Source of the DNA: Gnetum montanum
Taxonomy: Eukaryota; Streptophyta; Gnetopsida; Gnetales; Gnetaceae
Assembly: GCA_015680685.1 (NCBI GenBank)
Contig: MNCI01029147.1
Coordinates: 39,505 to 103,504, forward strand
Direction: 5' to 3'
DNA: 64,000 nucleotides
Position 1 is the first letter of the stretch; each line of letters starts with the position of its first letter. A program made the position numbers and the translations under genes. The notes beneath the pieces were generated by a model that was given only the letters and a program-made list of their open reading frames with translations, had not been told where the DNA came from and searched no databases. Below are positions 23,298 to 33,141 of this stretch, one piece after another.

Positions 23298-25450
23298 TGT
23301 TGATTCATAAATTTTGGATACATCAACAAGGAAAAACTCATTTAGAGAGACTATTTCCTAGGGTGCTTCCCATATGGGTATGGAAACCTAGGAATAGTCT
23401 CAGTTGGTTGGGCAATGTGATGTTTTGTGAGTTATAAAGATGTTGGTAAGTTAAATAATTTTAGCAAAGAAATTTAAAGGGTAGTTCAAGATAACTTTAA
23501 TAGAAAGAAAACCATTTGCTTTTAAATTTTCAATAATAAAACTTATGGATCAATAAAACATGAAATTAAAGTAGAAAATAGCTAACAACTTGGACAAGAT
23601 TAATCTAGGTTCATAAGTAAAATGGGTTCTATGTTTAAACCATAGCACAGAGACCTTAGTTCATAAAAAATAATAGAATGGGACAATAACTTAGCTTAAA
23701 ACGAGCACAAATGTAACAACCTATGGTGGCTTTGGTTGAGCTAAGGTTGCTTCTGCCAACTGGTCTACATGTGTTTTCTTGTCATTGTCAGAGGAGGAGG
23801 AGGTAACCATGGTAGTGATGGTGGTGCTAGCACCATTTGATGTCACTACTCACAATGTTGTTCAAACCCTTGCCACATAGGAAAGAGAGAGGAGATGACA
23901 TAAATGAAGAGAGATATGTAATCTCTTATGGTTGCTACCACTCATTGCTATTGTTGCAACTTGCTATCGTTGTTGGCACTGATTGTTGACACTGTCAACT
24001 CCTACTATCTATTGGTTCACACCGTCATTTGCCATTGCACATTGTTTTCATTCACCACCATGTATCGTCCCTGTTCACCACCATGTGTTGTTACTATTCA
24101 CCATCATGTACCACCACCGTTCATCACTCACTATTCATCATTGGATGCTACTACCATTTGCTGCCACATTGTATGCCATTGCTCACCACTGTTGGCAATA
24201 TCGCTATTGCATGCCATCATCGTTTTCCATCATATTGCACGTTGCTGCTCACTATTGTTGGCACTGCTGATCATTGATGCTTGCAGATGCTATTGCCATT
24301 GACATCACTTGTAGCTTCCAACACATCACACAATCACCACCTATAGCTCTCGCTGTGTTGCCTGCAACCATTCGTTGATGCGTGCCACCCACTGATGCTT
24401 GCAAATGCTATCGTCATTGATGCTACATGTAGCTCCCACCACACTACATGACTATTGCCTACAACTCCCACTGTGCCACCCTCTACTTGACACTGAGAGA
24501 GAAATGATGTCTATTCTGTGCTATGGTTGCTACTACCTCCCTTTTATTAGCAACTCCCTACATTGATGCCTTTCAATGCCCATGTTGCCCATGTCCACCA
24601 CCACAACCATGTTTGGCACCAAGGCATAATGTCCACCACCAAGGCATAATGTTCACCATTGAGGATGTCTCATTGCTTGCAGTGGTAGTGGTAATATAAT
24701 AATAATATCAAACATGTCAATCATCACACATCCCATAAATGCTTTGAAATTTTGATTACTATGAAGTTTTGAAAGCTTTGCAATTTAGGATGCTATTTGT
24801 TAAAGCTGATGATTGTTGAGATGTTGACAATCCAACTTTTATTAAGGAATAGGTAAGGGTCAGGATGGAAGATTTTATTATGCATGTAGAGAATTTATTG
24901 TGTTCATTTTTTAATAAATAAATTGGAGAATCATTACCAATGAAATAAAAATAAGTTATACTAGGGATGGAAAAAGCTTACTTTTTAAAAGATTATTCTT
25001 ATTATTTATTCATAGTGGTAATTAAAAAAATGTGCTAAATCTCAAAAGTTGACTCATTAAAATGGCTAACTATCACAGATGTAATCCATATAAATTAGAG
25101 AAGGATTCAAGATAGTTAATAGATGAGAAAAAGCTTAACTGATTAGTATCTCAAAATAACTCAGAGTAATCAAAATGAAAAATCATATGAAATTGAAATC
25201 AAAGATTTATTACATTCAAAAATTTATAAGATTTATTCATTAAAAATTATATTTTTATACTATTGATGGATGACAATAATCTCTTATAACAATAAATAAC
25301 TCAAAGGTTGCATGATACCTCTCATTGAAAGCACCTTAATTATCATGTAGTTTGTTTCAAGTAATGGACTCAAATCATGAAACTATACCTTAGTGATTAA
25401 ACTATTAAGTCATGGCCCCATGCTTAACATGGGCAATGTTGGCATCAACA
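23298..25450 (-). mobile_element. 5' LTR of element J
   Basis: A 2153-base repeat, minus strand, ending in ATCAACA at its right edge. It shares with the other copy the run ATTTTGGAYACATCAACA and an extended TTGC-rich tract (23920-24620). Confidence 0.85.
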
Positions 25451-25651
25451 CATAGATATTGTAACAACTTAGATTTTTGGATACTTAGGTTGGTACTTGT
25501 ATCTTATGCTTTTGTGCTTCTTGATGCTTTGGATATTATGATGTAGCTTTGAGTTATGATTATTGTCTAGTTTAGATTTTTATATCTATGTTTTATTCTC
25601 ATGTATATTTAATTTCATGCATCATTAATTATATATTTTCAATTGGTATGT
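25451..25651. other. Unassigned spacer between elements J and C
   Basis: 200 AT-rich bases with no recognisable feature. The last five, TATGT, should be one copy of the target-site duplication of element C, whose other end is beyond the window. Confidence 0.4.
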
Positions 25652-26515
25652 TGATGAGTGATGGATAGTCCTTATGCTCAACCATGTGAATCATAAGCAT
25701 TCACATATGATCTAGTTGAATTATGTGGACTTAGTTACCTAAGTTGCTGATATTCTTAAATAGTGAATTGTATAGTTGTAAGTTGTCTTTCTAATCCACA
25801 TGTGTGTTAAATTATGTATATGATTAACTATGGTTGAGGCATAAGATGTCTACTTTTATATTCATTTTATGATTTTTCTCCTAATTGCTAGATGATTAAA
25901 TGAAGATTTAAATGATCAAATTAATTAACTAATTAACTACATTTTCTTAACTATCCTAACATGAAGTATCTATTCCTACTTATTGTACATTTCTTAAACT
26001 TATATTAACATTTTTGGGTTACCAAGTGTATACTACTAGGCATTCCAAGTGTTAAGTATCCATTGCTGGGATTACCAAGTGTTAATACGTAATGCTTGAA
26101 GTGATCATATTTAAGTATTTATTGATAACTGCATTAATTACTTAAGAACATAAATGAAAATTGCATGTAAAGTAAACTATTTAAAAGTAAGATTAAACTA
26201 GTCTAATTACTGCAATGGATGTAAGAAATCTTGATTTTATTACTGTTCATGCAAATGTATCTAGGTACATATGCACTTGACTAAAATGTGATACAATCTC
26301 ATAAATCTACACTATAGGAATTCAAAGGGAAAATATTCTAACTCTCAAAGGAAGAAAATACAAGAATTTGGCTAGGACTACAATTGAAAGGTGCCATAAA
26401 TTCAAGGGGTATGCACACTTATATAGGTAATGGCTACATCAATGGCAATGTATCTATGTCAATGCATCTTAACATGTGTTGACAAGCATGCATCAATGTA
26501 GCTTGTATTATTGAC
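25652..26515 (-). mobile_element. Element C 3' LTR, main part
   Basis: On the minus strand this LTR ends CACTCATCA at 25652. Its first nine bases (TGATGAATC) are found at 43359-43367, because element B is inserted between them and the rest. The last five bases here, TTGAC (26511-26515), pair with TTGAT at 43354-43358 as the target-site duplication of B. Confidence 0.8.
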
Positions 26516-26584
26516 TGATGAGTAATGTTTTATAGGGCTATGATATCAGATATCTGATATCGAGGCACTACCTCTGATGTTAGG
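26516..26584 (+). mobile_element. First 69 bases of the 5' LTR of element B
   Basis: It starts TGATGAGTAATGTTTTA, aligned with the start of the B 3' LTR at 42500 (TGATGAGTCATGTTTTA). Element A interrupts it at 26585, and the LTR resumes at 34186. The five bases TTAGG (26580-26584) are repeated at 34181-34185. Confidence 0.9.
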
Positions 26585-26669
26585 TGATGAGACGCGACCT
26601 GCATGTGCTGCGATATCGCGTCTTCTCTTGCAATATCGCGTATGCGATATCGTGTCCCGCCGCCATATC

Positions 26670-26677
26670 TATAAATA
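26670..26677 (+). promoter_or_regulatory. TATA box of the A 5' LTR
   Basis: TATAAATA, 85 bases into the LTR, is conserved in the 3' LTR (33227-33234) and in D (48147-48154). This is the expected promoter of the element transcript. Confidence 0.65.
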
Positions 26678-26843
26678 AGAGGCGACACTCCCTTCATTTC
26701 CCAATCCTGGCTAGAAGTAGCGAAGCTCTGGCAGATTTATCACTCCATAGTTAGAATTTTTCCCATGTGCCCGCAGAAGGAGTCCTAGAGTGAACGGCTC
26801 TTTATTCGAGCAACTTGTAACCTGAACCCAAGTTGTGTACGGA

Positions 26844-26849
26844 AATAAA
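26844..26849 (+). terminator. Likely polyadenylation signal in the A LTR
   Basis: AATAAA sits in GTGTACGGAAATAAAGACG. The word is kept in the A, D and E LTRs, consistent with the R region. Confidence 0.45.
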
Positions 26850-27628
26850 GACGAACTTGATTGGATAAACCTTGCATCATGTGGTTTTATTTATTGCTTT
26901 CATTTACTGCTTTCCTAGTGCGTTCAAGTAGGACTTGATTACGAGCGTCTACGGACGTGTCAGCTAGTCAACGAATCGGCTGCTTGACGCAATGCATGAG
27001 TACGACTCAATTACGAGCATTGGCTGCTTGGTAACCCAGTAGTGTATTCTAGGATTCTACCCTTGGTAATCCCAGTAGTAGTCTGATGTGTACGGCTAGT
27101 TGAGGAATCAGCTGCTCATTGCTAGGCTAAAACGTGTGCTAAGTACGACTTAGTTACGAGCACCCACGGGTGTGTACAGCTAGCTAAGGAATCAGCTGCT
27201 TATCACACTTAAGCTAAATAGGTACCTCAGTATGACCAGTTCGAGCACTTGCGTTACGTGTGGCGATCCCAGTAACGATTAGCGTTTGGTAAGCCACAGT
27301 TGCATAGTTCAGGGTGTGTCCGGTAAGTGGGAACGGATGCTGACGCTAGTTAATTTAGACTTAGATCTTTAGTTAGAGTTAGCTTAGTTTCTCAACCCTT
27401 TCCCCTGATAGCATAGAAGATAACCAAAAAATACCAAAAAAATCACATACCTCAGACTTGCTTAACCATACACCGTGACACTTACAAGCAAGCCTAGGAA
27501 GACAACGAACGATTAACCCCAAGTGTTTCTTGTGGCGTTAAGGCATTTAGTCTGCGGAGTTCGACCGGATCGCACGTGTACGCTCGTATTCGTATGGTTG
27601 AGTGTAGGGGTACCTCGCCACTCATCAT

Positions 27629-27646
27629 TGGCGCCGTTGCCGGGGA
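27629..27646 (+). other. Primer-binding site of element A, tRNA-Asp
   Basis: TGGCGCCGTTGCCGGGGA begins two bases after the LTR. It is the exact complement of the 3' end of plant tRNA-Asp(GUC) including CCA. The same primer is known for Athila elements of the Ty3/gypsy group. Confidence 0.9.
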
Positions 27647-27772
27647 CTAAGTGTTTTTTAGCCAATTTAACATAAGGGACATCACTCACATCGTTGTGAG
27701 CTTAAAACAAACCTTAGGGTTAATCAGTTAATCAAGAATATAAATAACGGTGAAAGTTAGCACACCATTAGA

Positions 27773-30700
27773 ATGGCTTCTTCTCATGAAATCAACTCAC
27801 CTAAGGACAATATAGGAGAAAGTCAGGATCATACGCATAAACGAAATCAACCATGTCCTCAACAATCTAGAGTCACATATACTCATCCCGATGAGTATGT
27901 GCTGGATTTTACCTTTGTTTTCCATCAAGATGAGCAACTACGGTGGAGAGACATGCAAGGTAACATCGTGTTACCCCCAGATCGATCCACTCCCAACATG
28001 CTTTCCCATGCTTTGGTACAGTATGGCATGCATGAGCTGCTTTCTGAATACGTTTTGGATGATTATGACACAAGGGATTATCATCCCACAAATGCCCAAT
28101 GTATTCGGGATGCAAGGCAGGAGAGCCAACATTCACTATTGAAGGGCAAGGTTCCCCACGTCATTAGTGAAATAGGAGAAGAGGAACCCATCACGATGGG
28201 TTTCTTAGAAAATGATGGTCCTCCTCCTCACTCTAGTGAAGAGGTTAGGCATCAGGGTCTTAGATCAACGATACATATTCCAGGCTCTGATCCCCGTAAG
28301 CACCAGCTGTTCACGATAGGAACAACTACTCACATTAATGACAGACTCGTTGATCGTCACAACGATCAGGGCCGAAGCAGCCGAAGAGAAGGCACGAAAC
28401 ATCACCATGGTGATGGATCCCCTTCTTCTTCTCCTTCATCTCATCACTCACACCATCCTTCCACATCTGGGCACAGCCACCATGAGCATAACGCAGAGAG
28501 TAAAGGTAAAAGAGATGAAATGCCTCAACAGGAAAGTCGAGAGGAGTTAGGACAAGGGCAAGGACGTAGGGAGAATAGGGAACCACCACGTAGACATCAC
28601 AGACGTCATGAAAGAGATGATCATGACGAACCCCTATTCGCAACCCGAAGTATGCTTGATATTAGAGAGGCAGTTAGGATTCCCACAAGGCATTTAAAAG
28701 ACAGTAGGATCAAGCGTTTGGATATAAATAATATCCCACGTTTTGAAGGGGGATACAACGCTGATCCTCAACATCATTTACAGGCATTCCACGATGCCTG
28801 TGCCTTGCAGAACATAGACAATGAGTGGCAGAAACTCAAGTTGTTCCCAAGGACACTCACTAAAGAAGCAGAAAGCTGGTACCGGTCCTTAGAACCGGAA
28901 ACCATCAGGAGGTGGAGTACGATGCTTGAATTGTTCAACAACAAATATCAAACGTACTCCAGAGTGTCTAACTTGCGTAAGCAGATCCAAGGCTGGAAAC
29001 AAGGAGCTCATGAATCCTTGGATGCTGCCATGGCCCGTTACTACACATTGCTACATCGTTGCCCGGGCCATGGGTACGCTAAGCGGGATCAACTTCGCCA
29101 CCTCGTGGATGGGCTACGAAATGAAACGAGAAGAACTCTTGGGACTTACGCCCAAGGGAGACTCTCCCAACTAAGAGCCCATGAAGTTGAAGTATTGTTG
29201 GAACAAGTAGCGCAAGAAGAGGGTGAGCTACGGAAAAGAGAAAGTGCGGAGGAATACAACCGTGATCCCTCCCTTCGTAAGAAGGGAGTGAAATTCTGTG
29301 ATGAGGAGGATGAGTCACCACTCGAAGAGTTGGTGAACAGGAAAACTGTGCCGATCCAAAAGTTAACAACGGAGGTATCGGCTAAGGTAGACCAAATGTG
29401 GGATTCCTTAGACTCACGAATAGAAACAGTCCTGAAAATTGTAGAAGAGTCTAAGGATGAGCAAAGTAGTGATAAAAGCAAAGACAAGCGGAGAAACTTT
29501 AACCCTGCACATAACAAGGGTAAGGGAAAAATCTCTAACTCCGATGAGGCTGAAAATTCTGATTCAGACAATGACGGTGGATGTGAGGTCTGCTATTATG
29601 ACCATCCTAAGGGATGTTGTCCAATTATCTCACATCTGCAGGAGTCTGGGGTGTATGCATTAAATCCAAGACTTAATCAACGGCAAACACCCAGAAGGTT
29701 ACCTTATCCACAAGGTAACCCGAGGCAGTTCCACCAACCCTTGACGTATTATCCAAGTGGAACACCTCCGCAGCCCATCGAGCAACATCAGCAGTGGCAA
29801 TACCCACAGTCATGGGGGATGCCACAGCCAACACATCGATACCCTTACCGGCAGCCTGATCCTTATGGTTATTATGTGCAGCAGCCAGTTTCTCCAGGTG
29901 ACGCTATGAGTCACACTCCACGCCGTCACTACTACGCTCGGGAGTACTTCAGAAGGACTCCTTCTCCTCCGGGAGACATTCCACATTCTGTCCATCCTCT
30001 AACTCCACCCGCACCTTTTCCTCAAGTAGTTCCCATAACACCTCCTGCTCCAACAATGCAAGGGGAATTACCTACCCAACCGCAGCAACGTCACGCCGCG
30101 AGATCTGTAAATATTCAGAGTGTAAATATCCAACCGGACACTAGTTCTGGCGATAACTGTACAAAAAGGAGACCCTTTTTCAGAACTAGGAGCCCGGATA
30201 GGCTCTCGCAACAACAAGCGGACGGGTATATGTATAGGCCTCTAACTACTAACACTTCGGAGCACCCTTCAGTCCAAGGGAATGTAACGCATACGGTTAT
30301 GCTAACACATACCGTAACTGACTGGATCAAGGTAGGCCACCTTCCCAGGAAACTAACTGACCCTGGGAGTCCCTTTATTCATTTGCAGATCGCTGGGAAT
30401 GCGCCACATCGAGCTCTTCTTGACTCAGGTTCCGGAGTCAACTTAATTTCGCGAAAGATGTATCACGCCTGGAACCTGCCCCAACTTAAGAAGAGCAACA
30501 TTCAACTGGAGCTGGCAGACCAGTCCATTGCCATCCCATTGGGTTTGGTGGAGGACGTTATCACCACTGTGTGTGGTTGGTCCTACCCAGCAGACTTCCT
30601 AGTGATCGATGTTAACAACAACGAAGGGGACTTCCCAATTATAATGGGAAGGGCATGGCTAAGCACAGTAGATGCATGCCTTAGGATCCGTGATCTTTCC

Positions 30701-31117
30701 TTGGAAATCTCCAAGATAAACATATGTGGAAAGATCGAGAAGAGGATAGTTCCATGCATCACATACAGTGATTCATCGGGTGATGACACGGAGGAAATGT
30801 CTCCATGTCACAGGTGTGCCCAGGAAACTCTGCAACAAAGATGCCTGTATGTAGCAACCACACAAGAAGTAGTAGACACCCCGTGGTTGACAGCTTCTCA
30901 TAAGGGCAAACAAATATGCATGGAACGAACTGAGGAAACTCATGCCAACAACCGTGGCATAGACACACTGGAACGTGAGCGTCGCCAACTTCCACCCCTG
31001 AATCTAAGATCATCATTTGGGAGAAGTTGGGCACTGCTTAGAAATTCAAATAGGCGCTCACTACTTCGGATCTCTCCCTCACAACTCAGTCATGGGGGAG
31101 ATGGCCACCTATGCTAA
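27773..31117 (+). CDS. Gag-protease polyprotein of element A, 1114 residues, intact
   Basis: This is the only long undamaged element gene in the window. Gag would package the RNA and the protease would mature the particle. The N-terminal part has FVFHQDEQLRWRDMQG. A His- and Ser-rich basic segment follows (about residues 200-290). The capsid-like segment (about 320-520) has RFEGGYNADPQHHLQAFHD, EAESWYRSLEP and RRWSTMLELFNNKYQ. A Glu-rich helix (LLEQVAQEEGELRKRE) comes next. A zinc knuckle CEVCYYDHPKGCCP starts at residue 604 with spacing C-x2-C-x3-H-x4-C. A Pro/Gln-rich stretch (about 650-780) precedes the protease, with active site DSGSGVNLIS at 884-893 and flap IIMGRAWL at 956-963. The C-terminus ends SHGGDGHLC. 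No pol follows. The ATG is 145 bases after the LTR. The same start is used in D and E. Confidence 0.92.
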   Translation: MASSHEINSPKDNIGESQDHTHKRNQPCPQQSRVTYTHPDEYVLDFTFVFHQDEQLRWRDMQGNIVLPPDRSTPNMLSHALVQYGMHELLSEYVLDDYDTRDYHPTNAQCIRDARQESQHSLLKGKVPHVISEIGEEEPITMGFLENDGPPPHSSEEVRHQGLRSTIHIPGSDPRKHQLFTIGTTTHINDRLVDRHNDQGRSSRREGTKHHHGDGSPSSSPSSHHSHHPSTSGHSHHEHNAESKGKRDEMPQQESREELGQGQGRRENREPPRRHHRRHERDDHDEPLFATRSMLDIREAVRIPTRHLKDSRIKRLDINNIPRFEGGYNADPQHHLQAFHDACALQNIDNEWQKLKLFPRTLTKEAESWYRSLEPETIRRWSTMLELFNNKYQTYSRVSNLRKQIQGWKQGAHESLDAAMARYYTLLHRCPGHGYAKRDQLRHLVDGLRNETRRTLGTYAQGRLSQLRAHEVEVLLEQVAQEEGELRKRESAEEYNRDPSLRKKGVKFCDEEDESPLEELVNRKTVPIQKLTTEVSAKVDQMWDSLDSRIETVLKIVEESKDEQSSDKSKDKRRNFNPAHNKGKGKISNSDEAENSDSDNDGGCEVCYYDHPKGCCPIISHLQESGVYALNPRLNQRQTPRRLPYPQGNPRQFHQPLTYYPSGTPPQPIEQHQQWQYPQSWGMPQPTHRYPYRQPDPYGYYVQQPVSPGDAMSHTPRRHYYAREYFRRTPSPPGDIPHSVHPLTPPAPFPQVVPITPPAPTMQGELPTQPQQRHAARSVNIQSVNIQPDTSSGDNCTKRRPFFRTRSPDRLSQQQADGYMYRPLTTNTSEHPSVQGNVTHTVMLTHTVTDWIKVGHLPRKLTDPGSPFIHLQIAGNAPHRALLDSGSGVNLISRKMYHAWNLPQLKKSNIQLELADQSIAIPLGLVEDVITTVCGWSYPADFLVIDVNNNEGDFPIIMGRAWLSTVDACLRIRDLSLEISKINICGKIEKRIVPCITYSDSSGDDTEEMSPCHRCAQETLQQRCLYVATTQEVVDTPWLTASHKGKQICMERTEETHANNRGIDTLERERRQLPPLNLRSSFGRSWALLRNSNRRSLLRISPSQLSHGGDGHLC
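31088..31100 (+). other. Polypurine-tract-like core at the end of the A gag-protease gene
   Basis: AGTCATGGGGGAG encodes the S-H-G-G near the C-terminus. It matches the true tract of this element over 11 bases. Confidence 0.5.
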
Positions 31118-31140
31118 TCATATGGGGCCCTCAGTTCTTT

Positions 31141-31270
31141 TTCAGTTTTTGTTTTACACATTTTTGTTTTACAACGTTTTTGTTTTTCACATTTTTGTTT
31201 TACAATTTCTTTAACTTTTCTAATTTTTGTTTTACAAATTTCTTTAACTTTTCTTGTTTTTGTTTTACAA
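31141..31270 (+). repeat. Minisatellite of TTTTTGTTTTACACA type, element A
   Basis: About seven degenerate copies follow the gag-protease stop. It is the same tract as in D and E, but shorter. Confidence 0.85.
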
Positions 31271-31294
31271 CATCGTTATATTTTTCTATCTTTT

Positions 31295-31319
31295 TGTGTG
31301 TGTGTGTGTGTGTGTGTGT
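31295..31319 (+). repeat. GT microsatellite
   Basis: A run of twelve GT units just after the minisatellite. E has the matching AC run on the opposite strand, and D has only a remnant. Confidence 0.85.
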
Positions 31320-32320
31320 CATCCATCATGTAAATTCGTCACCCAATAAGTGTTCGGGCCGATGGGATGAACTGTTTTTCATTAATTGCTAATGTTTGGT
31401 TTTTACCTTTAAGTTACATTGTTGATACTAAGGTATGTTCTTTTGATATGGCAGGCAATGAGATCACTTCATCCATCCATCCATCAAGTCTATGGTTTCC
31501 CTTGGCTTGGAAATGTACAGTTCCCTTCCAATAAGAACTTTAACGAACCAGTGACTGGGCATTTCTCAAACTAAGGAAGGACTCAAGGATTTGAAAAGGG
31601 TGTGACTTCAAGGGAACTTGGTGCTCTTGTGTTGGTCATTCACTTGGGTGCTTGGATGTTTTCTTCTTGGGTTTTCTTACCGTTCCGATGTAACCCAATA
31701 ATCGGAAGCTGAGACAATAAAAATAAAGAAGTCTTTGCATGGTGTGGTCCCCACGCATAAAAACACAAAACAAAAAAAAAAAAAAAAAAAATGGAAAAAC
31801 AGAAAAAAGAGAAGAAGAAAAAGCTAAAAAGCTAAAAGTGAGGATTCAAAGCACACCCCTTAGACGGAATAAATTTGGGCTACAAGCACTGGTTATGGAA
31901 CCAAAGTGTTCCCTCTAACTAAGGCCCTTCTCGCTTCCCATTCTCTCTGTTGTTTCGTCGGAATGGTGGTGGCTTCTCGAAGTTGCATCCTTGTTACCCA
32001 AGTGGATGATTTAACCAACTGCATTGATGCGAAGTCACTGGAAGTGGTTGGTTTGAGGCCAGAGTTGGAATGAGATTCGCCAAGTCACATTAATCATGAA
32101 ACACACAAGGGGCTGTACACCACCTTGTTCTTGGGATTCCATTCCACTTCTCTTCTTCCCATCCTTCTCTCCATTGTTCACCTCATTGCCGGTTGTATCA
32201 TTGTATATACTTTGGTTGATGCTTTGTTTTCTTTTTGGTAAATTCTTCCGGTTAAGACTTTAACTCTTGTTTCCAAAGGACATTCCCCGAGCCTACGGAC
32301 TCTTTGAATGTGGGATTGTC

Positions 32321-32361
32321 AGGGCATTAAGGGCATGAGCCTGCTTTGGGGAGGACCCACT
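32321..32361 (+). repeat. Conserved noncoding block, copy in element A
   Basis: AGGGCATTAAGGGCATGAGC then CTGCTTTGGGGAGGACCCACT. See the matching copies in B, D, E and G. Confidence 0.7.
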
Positions 32362-32537
32362 GACATTCCTATTTGGAACACTAGTTAACTTCTTTTCCTT
32401 AACGTTTTGCAATTAATTATCATTTTTTGTTCATTTCCATCATGACATCCTTTTCTTGATGCCATAGTTGTCCCTTTTTACCTATCCTTCCTCTTCCTTT
32501 TCTCTTTCCATTCTAACGCTACCGGAGGTTCGCGATT

Positions 32538-32550
32538 AGTCATGGGGGTA
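32538..32550 (+). other. Internal polypurine-tract copy, element A
   Basis: AGTCATGGGGGTA is identical over 13 bases to the true tract at 33129-33141 and lies 590 bases upstream of it. Confidence 0.6.
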
Positions 32551-33128
32551 CGGGGCCTGATTTTTCGATTTTTATCCTAAGCCCCGGATTTTTTCGTTTT
32601 TCTTCCTAACCCCTATACCTTCGGTAGTCATCATCTATATTTTCCCAGATCCATATCAGCCATACCACACCTTAGCCAGTGAGCCTAAACCGAAGCAAGG
32701 TATGCTTTACTTAATGATTCAATTACCCTTGCTAATATATGATAGTGTTGTGTGTGCAGATGGTAATCCTACAACAACAGAATGGATCTGGAGCAGACAC
32801 TTGGAATGGAGAAGCGCTGAAGTAGCATGCAAGGAGTAGAATGGATAATGTACTTACGGATGGACAACAGAAGGTGCAATCTAGGCGTTGGCAGCAACAA
32901 GACTCTTCTCTCTTCTTCTCTTCTATTCTCTCTCCTCTTTTCTCTCAGCTGCCAACTGTGGCCTGATGTCATTGTAATAAGGTGTTCACCCTTGTTGTCA
33001 TGAACACCAGTTTTTGTCAAGTCTTGTAATAAAGACCATTCACATGTCATCCCATTAGTTCCGTTTCCCCTAATAATCCCATACCTACCTGATATCATTG
33101 TAAAGAACTCAAGGACGAGTTTTCATTC

Positions 33129-33141
33129 AGTCATGGGGGTA
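33129..33141 (+). other. Polypurine tract of element A
   Basis: AGTCATGGGGGTA directly precedes the 3' LTR and would prime plus-strand DNA. Confidence 0.9.

Larger units (their letters stand above)
16244..25450 (-). mobile_element. Element J: Ty3/gypsy LTR retrotransposon with long LTRs and deleted pol
   Basis: Two direct repeats of about 2.1 kb (16244-18279 and 23298-25450) flank a minus-strand interior of 5 kb. The right copy has perfect 7-base ends TGTTGAT and ATCAACA. The interior has a gypsy-style order: gag, protease, the start of reverse transcriptase, then the end of integrase and a polypurine tract. The middle of pol is gone. I could not find a clear target-site duplication (TGCAC on the left against CATAG on the right), so the left edge may be off by a few bases or the flanks may have changed. 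Confidence 0.85.
26585..27627 (+). mobile_element. 5' LTR of element A
   Basis: TGATGAG to CTCATCA. Palindromic GCGATATCGCG-like units lie at 26605-26660, a TATA box at 26670, AATAAA at 26844-26849, and tandem units with AGTACGACTT and GGAATCGGCTGC at about 26926-27265. These lengthen it by about 200 bases over the D and E LTRs. Confidence 0.95.
31118..33128 (+). other. Noncoding 3' region of element A
   Basis: No reading frame is conserved over 2 kb, yet the text is collinear with D and E. Contents in order: minisatellite (31141-31270), GT repeat (31295-31319), poly-A run (31767-31791), conserved block (32321-32361) and internal tract core (32538-32550). It may hold packaging or splicing signals. 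That is inference. Confidence 0.7.

Noticed and set aside
16239-25455. A target-site duplication for element J
   Set aside because: The flanking five bases, TGCAC and CATAG, do not match, and small shifts of the edge did not give a match.
26605-26660. CRISPR-like or satellite array of palindromes
   Set aside because: The units are short, with no unique spacers, and sit inside LTRs of plant retroelements.
27629-27646. A tRNA gene
   Set aside because: Only the last 18 bases of tRNA-Asp are matched, in antisense, at the place where a primer-binding site belongs.
28335-31034. Minus-strand frames opposite the element A gene
   Set aside because: Antisense shadows of a well-supported 1114-codon gene.
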